Below are positions 54,938-64,000 of a stretch of 64,000 bases of DNA, piece after piece. Made by a program: the position numbers and the translations under genes. Numbering within the stretch: position 1 is the first letter of the stretch; every line of letters starts with the position of its first letter. The notes under the pieces are model-generated. The model was not told the DNA's origin, ran no database searches, and saw nothing but the letters and a program-made list of their open reading frames with translations. Origin of the DNA: Polytrichum commune (taxonomy: Eukaryota > Streptophyta > Polytrichopsida > Polytrichales > Polytrichaceae); contig OX485808.1 in NCBI GenBank assembly GCA_950295325.1, forward strand, positions 8,742,501-8,806,500, given 5' to 3'.

Positions 54938-57900
54938 TTAGCGAACAGAAATTTGAGGTGGAGGAACTGAATCACTTCCTGTCTGGGGCGCTTTGCTGGA
55001 CCCATTTGAACTCATAATTGAACTCATGCTATCCAACTCAGGAATGATGGGTGGTTTCATCCTTTTGACTACAGACATGTGAAGACCGGCTGCTGTGTGG
55101 ATTGTAGCTCCTGTTGTCATTTTCACCTGCAAGCCCAGCAAGAGAATGAAATTTGTTGTGTCAAATCGCATCCAACTTTGAATCATGGAAAGTAAACACG
55201 ATGACAAATGCCACCAGATTGGTCATATTAAACTCTGAACCAAACAAAAAAATTCCCCTTCTTTGAAATATGTAGAATATGCATGCCTATCAAAGAACCT
55301 ACCCATTGGTATTAATACCAGTCAAATATTGATATTTGGTGGGTATGTCAAGGTAAGAGAATCTTTTAATACCCAAGTTATTATTTGGGTCGATACCATT
55401 CTAAACTAAATTGATACTAGAGCAATTGTGAATAGGTATGAAGGTTCTTGGATGGCATATGGACCCAAATGGTGTTGAAACAAAAATAACGTCAAATATC
55501 CATACCCTAATGGTATCAAAAAATGTGAAATCCTCATTATAGATACCCAAATGGTATCATAAAAAAGGCAATACAGTCCAACACTGGTATGAACCCAAGG
55601 GAATGACCAGCTGGTGACTAGTCTATGCCTCAAAGTAGAGGCAAAACTAATAAGGTCACAATGTTGTGGCTTGTCGTAGTATTAACTCAAGGTAAGAGCC
55701 ACTCATAGGTCACTATGCAATGGAATTAGCTAAGGTTGAGGTCTAAAAGAAAAACAATAAAGTGGATGCAATGAAATGCCTGAAGACATGGCCCGATAAC
55801 CCTTTATGAGGAATCAAGCAAATGGAATACGAATTAATAAGGAAAAGAGCAGAGTGTGCTTACAGGTGGGGCACCAGGGGCAAGTGAGAACTCAAACCGT
55901 CGTGTAAGCATGGCCAATGCAGTCACCGTCTGCAAAAAATGTACAACAAAGCAATTGGTCAAAGTTGTCTTCCACCCAATTCTTCATCTGGACAGAAATA
56001 AAAAACATAAGGCTCATTTTGAGTATGTAAAATGCTTCAACTTTGTTAGAGCATCCCCACACGTTGCCATTACAGACACCTCGGACCTCATGCCGCCAAA
56101 TTAAAGGTGAAATTTTAAATAATCGTCATCCACACAGTCTCATTATCACTAAAGTCAAGGTGCTCTCCCCTTTATACTCTTCGAACCCTTCAAATATGCA
56201 ACATACAGAGGGGAGAATTTCAAATCCTCTAAAAGGAAACCAACTAATCAACATCTCACAAGCTTCAATCAGATAGAATCTTAGGTGGAAGGAAATATGA
56301 ACACCAGGAGCAGGATTGTGTACCTCAAAGGTGGCAAACATGTCACCAAGGCATTTTCGTGGACCTCCACCAAAGGGTAAATATCTGTCCAAAGCCATTT
56401 CGATTCACTAATTCAGCGAACTGAAACAAATAAGGCAATCTACTTCAAATAGTGCTCATTGCGTTCATGATGATTTGTACCTATAACTCTGGTTTACTTC
56501 TGTTGGATCTGGGCCGTCCAATGGCCAGCGTTCTGGAATAAAGGCTTCTGGGTTTTCCCACAAATATGGTGATCGATGAATATTCCATAGTGAAATGAAA
56601 ATATCCTCACCCCTGGCATATCCAAAACACAAAATGAGTCAAAGTCAGTAACATCCATGATTGGTGCCATTTACTGTAGGGGTGAGGCTTGTTCTTCACT
56701 CGTATGATGCATGAATTAACTTATTTGAATTGAAGGCTTAGTTGAAATTTCCAAGAAATTCATCAGAAGTTCAAAAAGTGTATACAAAGTAGGCAATGCC
56801 CTTTCAAAATGACAGACAACATGGCATTGCATTTAGATTGCTGCTCCTACGTCAAAGGTCTAATTTTCCAAGATTTCATCTCATAGCCCCAAGATTTTGC
56901 ATGTAATCCCTCTCAAGTCTATTTCAAGAAGATCTCATGTACCTAAGTTTATTTCAGCATAGCTACGAGTATTCCCTTGTTTGTCAAAAAATAATATGAC
57001 ATCAAAAATATGAAAACATGCAAAAGCTTGCAACTATGACATGAAATCTTGGAGGAATAAACTTAGTTATATGATATCTTCCACAATATGCAATCCCTTT
57101 TATGTTTATTTCAAGATATTTAGCTTCTTCCAAATGTCACATATTCATATGTACTATTGCTTGATACAGAATTCCTCATTTGTCCATCAGCAGTGTTCCG
57201 ATATGGCTAGACATATAAGCCTATTGAAGAGATGGATGATAACCTACTTGTCAATACGAAACTTTCCCAGCATGTCACTTTCCAGTGATCGTCGAATCAA
57301 CACGGGTGGTTGAGGATAAAGCCGAAGTGACTGTTAAGACACTTTCAAAATGTCAGTATTTGTATTGTACAGCACCAGAGAAAATTTCCCTTCGTTATTT
57401 TCGGCTGGTTTTTACAGAAGAGAAGCTTTGAACACATTTGGCATTATTTCTAGAGCCTCTATCAACATTTAAGAATTGCAAGTGTAGAAAAAATACCTCA
57501 TTTATCACTCTTGTTGTATATTTAAGCTTTTTCATGTCTTCAACACCTGGGAGTCGATCTCCAAGCACTTTATCTACCTGCCATATTTCATGTGATGAAC
57601 CTCAATGTCTGCCCCAAGCTTAAAAAAAATTCAATGTTTGCTGCCTGTACCATGCATTCTCTGAAGTTGAAACTGGTCACTTGATATACTGCCAATTCAG
57701 TGATCATAATTTAGGTTGAGACAACAAACTTCATATATTGGTTCAAGAAAGTGACTCACTTCCTCTTGAAGTTTTGCTACAACACCAGGGTTCTGCAACA
57801 ATCAAACAATGAAAACAAGTTTACATAAATCAGTGCATGGACAACAACTCCACAATGCTGAGTTTTTACACAAATGTTTTGTGGGTATCTAATTTAACCA

Positions 57901-60900
57901 GGGTATCAAAAGGGGTCTATGTACAGGTAAAATATAGCCTATGCAGTGGTATCATATCCTTCAACCCACTTGATATTTGCACCTACACAATTGCAAAATT
58001 CTATGGTATTCACCTATACACTTGGATATTTTATGCCAGGTAACAAATTTAGGTTTTCTTTCAAAACATTTATTCAATGGCATATGGAAAAAAATGATAT
58101 CCACACAACACTGTTACACAACAACCAGTAAATGACACAGAATATGGACTATATTCTTACTAGCGTAATGAATTTAAACCATGTATTAGCACCACCTCTG
58201 AGTGGAATCACATCCTTCAGTACAAATATTGATACCCACTTGATATTTGCATATATATACCATTGCGAGCTTCCACGGGATCATGTATATACCCTTTGAC
58301 ATTTTATGAATATTTTGAATACCATGACCTGTCGGGTACTGAATTTAAAGTATTCTGTAGATTACCATTATTCATTGGTATATGGAAAAAATAAAACCCA
58401 CACAACACTGCTATACACCAACCTACAAATGATACAGAACGTGGACTAAATTCTTCCTCACATAGCAAAGTAAAACAAACTTAGAAGCAGAAGTAAGTTC
58501 TCACCTGAGCTAACAAGTAAAAGGTCCACGTCATGACTGCAGCTGCTGTCTCGTGACCAGCGATTAACATGGTCATTAAGTCATCCCGTAGTTGCTTGCT
58601 TGAGACCTGCCAGATTTTCATTTACAATAATTTTTAAGGGATTTTTTCCCAAGCAAACAAATTTAACCCCTAAATGCTTAAGAAGCCAAGAAGTGGTTGA
58701 GCACGTTTTCCAAAGATACTTTTTTCAAAGAACAATCACGTTTTCTTTGTTTTGTTTTTCTTGTGGTTGGAACTAGTAAAAATTCTACATCATCTCAAAT
58801 AACCTGATTGGATTTCCAATTTTCAATTATTTTTGGTAGATCTTCAAGGGCGAAATATTACTCAGCAGTCACTTCTCGTTCACTGGGCCCCTGGAATATA
58901 ACAGTCCAATGCTTGGAATGTTGAGTCTCCCTGCTCAGCTTTCCGAGCATCCAACTCTTATATTCTGGGGGCCTACTCAACGAGAAGTGACTGCTGAGTA
59001 ATGTTATGGGCTGGAAGCCCTTGAATTTCTTCGTGTTACAAGATTTACAGTGTGAGGAAAGTAACAAGTATAGAGTTTAGGATTCAGGAGTATTTGCTTC
59101 AAACCCGAGATTCATACCTCATCACCAGAAGCGAGCAGGAAATGAAGTATACTCGGGTCCCGAGCATTGATGTATTCTTCTTTAAACTGTACATCTTCCT
59201 CATCCACCATTCGCTGCAGGAACAAGAACATGCTAATGAAGACCAAGTCCCATCAGATGGCTCTAAGTCTGTTTGTAATTTGTGAGTGGAAAAGTAACTC
59301 CTAAATAAATAACTACTAGAAATCTTTCACCATGATAATTGCACAACTTTCTGCAAGTTCAAATTAGAACAAAGGCTGAATTCGAGCAAGGCCATAGAGC
59401 ATACTTTTTGTGAGGCACAATTAGAAAAGAACATTCACTACTAGGAATAGAGTGCATGATGAGGTTTGGCAGTGTATTGCAAGTTTTACAATAGAAAAGA
59501 AAGATGTAGCTATATCAAATGTGGGAAAACTACCATTTTATTAACAACGTCAACGATTGGTATAAAGAGTGGGGGTCTAACCTTGCAAATGGCAATCAGG
59601 TTGTCCAGAGTCTCATTGATAAGATTGAGTGCTACAGTTACTTTCTGTTGCCGTGGCACTATAGCTCTCAAAAGAGGTATTTTCCAATAAGGAAGAATGG
59701 AAATGCTTCTGTCTTCTGCTTCTCGAAGTGTTACGTATACTGCCTGCTCAACAAAACAAAAGCATCAGGCTCAATTAGCAACATCAACACGTGCTCCAAA
59801 AAGCCCATTTCCTCCTTTGCCCTAGATATTGTTGATGAAAAACTTGCTCTCTCCGCAACGTAAAACCTCGAAATTTTGTTTCAGTGTATTTCAAGGGCGG
59901 TTGTTAAATCGGTTCCCACATTCCACATTATGGTTGCTCTAAATGACTATCTCTATAATTGGCCTTCAAAGTTGCTTGAGTCAATGCCACATGCTCATCT
60001 AACCCATAAATCCAAATATATCAGCAATCTTTATTATCACCTGATTATTGAGAGAGACAGACGACCCTCTAAAGTCCTCTGACCCTCAATTCTTGAGCGT
60101 GGGAGGGGTTTAGAGGTTGCCTCGCTCTCTTGATAATCGGTGGGCAGTAAGGATTTGAGAAAATTATGAGTTTATGGGTGAAATGAGCAGGCGACTTTGG
60201 CCCCCCCAAAACCTAGAAAGCCAACTATTTAGAGGATTGTAATCCAGTGACCGTAGGAGTTGCTGTAACTACACCAAATCCATCACGTACCACTACGCAA
60301 GGATACACCAGAAAGAGGTCGAAAATGAATCCAAAGTCGCAATTGAACATTGCAAGCTCAACTCACCTCCACAATGCCAGTATCATTTGACAAGGAGTCA
60401 AAGTCATAATTGAACACAGCTTTTCCTATAACGTCCAATGTCAATCTTGAGAAGAGGGATTCCATCTCCACATCCTCTCCCTCAGCTGCTGACGTGTCCA
60501 ATTTGTCGCATAATCGCTCTGTGGCTGTTCCAAATAGGCCCATCATTTCGGCCACATACTGTATACACTCACTCCATAAGTATATATAACAAATTAAATA
60601 AATCTAAAGAGAGATTTATTTAAAAGAGGTTCATCCTACTCTGCTTAAAACACTTCTCGTCTAAATGATAATGCGAGGTAATTAGGGTCAGGGTTCTCAA
60701 AGTTGTTTTTTGCAATATGACCTCCTTTGGGGCACTCATGAAATTCATCAGCAGATAAATTACCTTGCGGTGCACGGCTGGAACGATTGCTCTTCGACGC
60801 ACTTTCCATACTTCTCCATCTGCTGGGATGAGCCCAGTTCCCATTACAAATTCTAGAATTTCCGCTAGTATACCCTGTAGCAACCATTTGATGTCACGTC

Positions 60901-63557
60901 AGAAAGTCACGTACATCACAACCTTCCTGAGGCAAAATTATTAAGTAGAAACAAAAAAAAATAAAAAATCCTCATTTATATGTTATAATTGCAAAAAAAA
61001 TTTAACAAAAATGTGCCACATTCTGCTATTACAAAGAAAATTGTTGCATAAACATAATGCATGTGCTGAAACAATAATTGCATTACACACTACTAATTAT
61101 ATAATACACCACCCTTTGCAAACTTTGGATGTGCTCTTTACATGATGGCCAAATTTTGGGAGGCCTGAGACAAAAAATATCAGGGAACAGCAGAATCAAA
61201 AAAGGTTGGGTAGAGCGTAGACCTTTGAGTAGGCTTTAGCATTGTCCTTCAGAATATGTTTGGTCACCATTGGATCTGAGACTATCACAAAGGACTGGAA
61301 ATATTGAGGTCAGTATTACATGATATTGCATTTTTGAAAAGCCTACTGTTTGAGGACTTCCACACCTTCATATACATAAGCCACCCCTAGATCCCTCAGC
61401 TTTTTTCTTTCTGAAAGGTTGATAACAGACTACAATAAAACTTAAAAATTAAAGAAAGCCAATAATGGCACTGTAATCCCCACCTTTGCCATGCGAGCAG
61501 AAATATCACCTACAATTAAAATTCTTCACCTGGTTTTACATGACTAAGCGGAATATTTGGACGAACATCATTGCCGCAAGAAATGGTTACCTTGGGTCCA
61601 AAGGTGAGGCGAAAGACGCCCCCATAAGTCTTGAACAACTTCTCAAGAGGAACAAAAAAGGGCTCCCCCACAATTGCACCCACATTCCCACGGGACTCGG
61701 GCATTCTTTCCGATTGTTTGGCCCTTTGTTGTGCTTCATAATTGGCCAGCTGCATTGCAAGTGCACGACCCAAAGGCCCCCCAAAATTTGCAAGTCCACG
61801 CCGAAGGTCTTGCAAATAGTCCTTCCTGTACAAATGACAAACCTCTAAAAACTTCATACATCATCAACATTGATTCAATCATGTCAACAAATGACAACAC
61901 CGAATAAATGCCTACCAAATATGGGGTTGCGATGAATTTAATCTTTTATTTTCGATATATTCAAATTTGCAAGCAAGACCTGAAAGGTTAAGTTATGAGT
62001 TCAATCAATGTTGGATGAACCAATACCTAAATCTTGATGACTTTGCACTGAAAAATAAATAATAAATCCTGAAGGTTATGTAGCAACATTTAGAGTTATC
62101 CTCTAACTCAACATAACTATCGGTTGGGAGTTGGTCGATTTGCATACAACACCTTCCATGTACGGTAAGGTTTTGGTGCATGCTTGGAGGTAGTAGTGTG
62201 GAGGTTTAAATGTTGGTGGTTCGTTGAGGGTCAAAATCAGTTTGGCATGTCAAAAAGGTCCTAAGAATGAGTTTGAACCCCAATGAAGTGAAGTAGATTG
62301 CTCTACATTCAAATTCAAACACTGCCTTTGAGCATGCATCATCACAAGTGGAAAGAAAGAGATTATTGATTTTGTATGCAAAACAACCAATGGAAAAGCA
62401 TAGGGGACCAACTCCTCTAGAAAAGTCCCAGTAAGTTGAAGGAAAACTCTATTGACTCAACATTAAAATCTGGTCACTTAAATTTTAAGATGATCATTTG
62501 AATGCGTAGAGTATAAATGGTTGCAAGAAACTTAGCCAGGCTAATACCCAGACCTAACCTGAATTACCACCAACATCATCTTCATCAGAATTTCTTCATA
62601 TTGATCTAACTTAACCCTGCTGCCAGAAAAGTGTACCGGGGTTTTGTGACTGTAAATTCGCCGGAAGCAATTCGCCGTGCAAGTTCCTCCTGTTTTTGAA
62701 GAACTCTCTGCCGTTCCATTTCATCGTCGCTGTCTAATTCTTCCTCGCCGTTGCCATTGCCGTTCACCGCAGTCAATCTCCTCGACCTGGTTAACCTCGC
62801 TGCCAATTGAAGAACCTCATAAATCCGCAAAAACCAGGCTTCACCCAATACTTAAAACTACAAATTTAGAAGCCAAATGAACTCTTAAGAAAATTCGGCC
62901 CCCAAGACTTTTCGAGCTTCAAAACAATGTGAGCGGAAGAAAGCTGATCAAAATGTGAGCAACCTCAGCAGTGTGAGAAAACCCGTAGAAACCCACAAAA
63001 CCCCACAGAAACCAAAAGTCATCCAATACTTAAGTTTAACAATGTAGAAGCCCAAAGAGCTCCCAGAAAACTCCCAAGAAATTTTGAGCTTCAAAACAAT
63101 GTCAGCAGAAGAATTATTGATCAAAATGTGAACAACCTCATCCGTTTGAGTACACCTACAAAATCCAAGCTCCACCCACCACTTCACCAACAGTGTCGAA
63201 GCCAAATGGAGCTCTCAACAGAATTTCCAAAGAAAATTTTGGGCGCCAAAAACACAATGGGCGCCCAAAAAACAACAAGGATCAAAATTAGCGCAATTCG
63301 AATTAGTCAATCAATCTCTCTCTCTCGGAGCTCCCAGTCTCGAACCACTCACTTGGCAACTGCTCGCTACTATTTTGGCAATGACCGGAGCTTCGCAATG
63401 CGATTGTTGTCCCTCTAGAAGACAATCCCAAAGCCGGTTGTACTTGCAAGCTCCTCCGTGGGTGTAATTGCAGTCCGCTACATGTTGATGTTCTTGTGGA
63501 AGTGAAGGCGCAAGATGGCGTTGAAGCAGCCATGGCCACCATTGAAATTGTTGCCAA
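54938..63557 (-). CDS. CYP97A: CYP97A carotenoid beta-ring hydroxylase (16 exons, 667 aa)
   Basis: Minus-strand exons: 63557-63353, 62799-62616, 61825-61591, 61294-61223, 60874-60764, 60558-60367, 59743-59582, 59213-59118, 58606-58505, 57792-57760, 57577-57497, 57330-57248, 56612-56481, 56384-56324, 55929-55864, 55126-54938; total 2004 nt, phases agree. P450 motifs: I-helix AGHET (435-439), K-helix ESLR (491-494, split between exons 11 and 12), PERW (545-548), heme loop [10 protein letters not shown] with ligand Cys574. [20 protein letters not shown] and [15 protein letters not shown] match CYP97A3 (LUT5), a plastid enzyme that hydroxylates the beta ring of alpha-carotene towards lutein. The first 60 or so residues are Ser/Thr/Arg-rich with few acidic residues, as in a chloroplast transit peptide. 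At 667 aa it exceeds Arabidopsis CYP97A3 (595 aa), mostly by a longer N-terminus and an extended Ser/Pro tail. Start: first ATG at 63557. Confidence 0.94.
57830..58450. repeat. Diverged tandem duplication in CYP97A intron 9
   Basis: The first half (about 57930-58160) and second half (about 58195-58450) share CACATCCTTCA or CATATCCTTCA, CCCACTTGATATTTGCA, a TTTTATG phrase, CATATGGAAAAAA-like, CCACACAACACTG and GGACTA.ATTCTT. The period is about 280 bp. It lies wholly within the intron between exons 9 and 10. Confidence 0.65.
58861..58998. mobile_element. 138-bp mariner-like MITE in CYP97A intron 8
   Basis: The left arm CTCAGCAGTCACTTCTCGTT at 58861-58880 is a perfect inverted copy of AACGAGAAGTGACTGCTGAG at 58979-58998. 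Pairing continues further in with mismatches (GGGCCCCTGGAATATA against TATATTCTGGGGGCC-like sequence). TA lies on both sides (58859-58860 and 58999-59000), the target duplication of Tc1/mariner elements. It would form a long hairpin in the pre-mRNA without touching an exon. Confidence 0.8.
62880..63250. repeat. Diverged 173-bp tandem repeat in CYP97A intron 1
   Basis: GATCAAAATGTGAGCAACCTCA at 62946 recurs as GATCAAAATGTGAACAACCTCA-type sequence at 63119, a 173-bp spacing. Other shared words are GAGCTTCAAAACAATGT, CCAATACTTAA and GAAGCCAAATG. Two full units and part of a third fill most of the intron. Confidence 0.7.
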
Positions 63558-64000
63558 TGTGGAATTCGAGCCTCTTTACATCCACATTTCACCCGGAAGC
63601 AATTTGCACAAGAAATCCAGTGGCAACAAACTTGAAGAGCTTCTACGTGTAAGTTAATCTAATTGGAGCTCCACGTTGTTGGAATGTTGATGGTGGGTAA
63701 GAAGGGATTGTGGCCAATTTTTCAGTGAGAGTCAATCTCAGTTTGTGCTTGGTGACGCGATACGTTGCACAATATCTGCTCTTTCCGGTGATAGATAAGG
63801 CGTTCCAAGAATAAGTATAAGGACCAAAGGTATGTGGGTGTTATCCGGTTTGTTGGCTCTGTCTGTAGGACAGAGACTACCGGTATGCATCAACTTCTTC
63901 GTTTCAAGAGCAAATTTCCTAACCACTTTGTGTTCACACTTGGACGTTACTTGTTCTTGTTATTTTTAGTCCACTGTATTTAATGTGGATGTTATCTATA
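63558..64000 (-). promoter_or_regulatory. Upstream flank of the CYP97A gene
   Basis: This is the 5' flank for the minus-strand CYP97A gene, so promoter and leader should lie here. I could not place a TATA box or light-response element with confidence. No other gene is recognised before the window ends. Confidence 0.3.

Overview
This window looks like nuclear DNA from a land plant. It holds four gene loci whose coding exons join across GT-AG introns: a chloroplast-type CYP97A cytochrome P450, a RING-H2 protein of a plant-specific architecture, a theta-class glutathione S-transferase, and a broken locus combining the start of a SABRE-like gene with a GT8 glycosyltransferase. Between them lie about 30 kb of AT-rich DNA packed with small inverted-repeat transposons and one dead LINE. 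The species cannot be named from the sequence. The decayed repeats and low gene density would suit a bryophyte, lycophyte or fern as well as a seed plant.

Layout. 1-5600: an inverted-repeat element, then two exons encoding the N-terminus of a SABRE/BLTP2-like protein, followed directly by three exons of a 5'-truncated, frameshifted GT8 glycosyltransferase. 6551-7960: nine copies of a 130-bp tandem repeat, one of them split by a 225-bp Mutator-type MITE with a 9-bp target duplication. 8302-12449: an intact seven-exon theta GST (242 aa). 12450-44400: repeat territory, with a dead LINE (15.9-19.6 kb), a 1.34-kb foldback element, Tourist-like, CACTA-like and other MITEs (some nested), minisatellites, SINE-like pieces and a 386-bp tandem duplication. 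44966-49048: an intact six-exon RING-H2 E3 ligase (553 aa). 50.2-54.6 kb: more repeats, including an 833-bp hAT element with an exact 8-bp target duplication and a surviving transposase C-terminus. 54938-63557, minus strand: an intact sixteen-exon CYP97A carotenoid hydroxylase (667 aa), with a mariner-like MITE in one intron.

The three intact genes show no functional link to each other: carotenoid ring hydroxylation in plastids, glutathione conjugation or peroxide reduction, and ubiquitin ligation. Their coding frames were checked by summing exon lengths (729, 1662 and 2004 nt, all multiples of three, no internal stop). The intergenic repeats recur inside GST introns and in its 5' flank, so mobile DNA has shaped the genes as well as the gaps. 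I found no convincing new biological system. The most unusual items are the repeat array beside the GST start, the SABRE-GT8 junction, and the set of small transposons whose exact ends and target duplications can be read directly.
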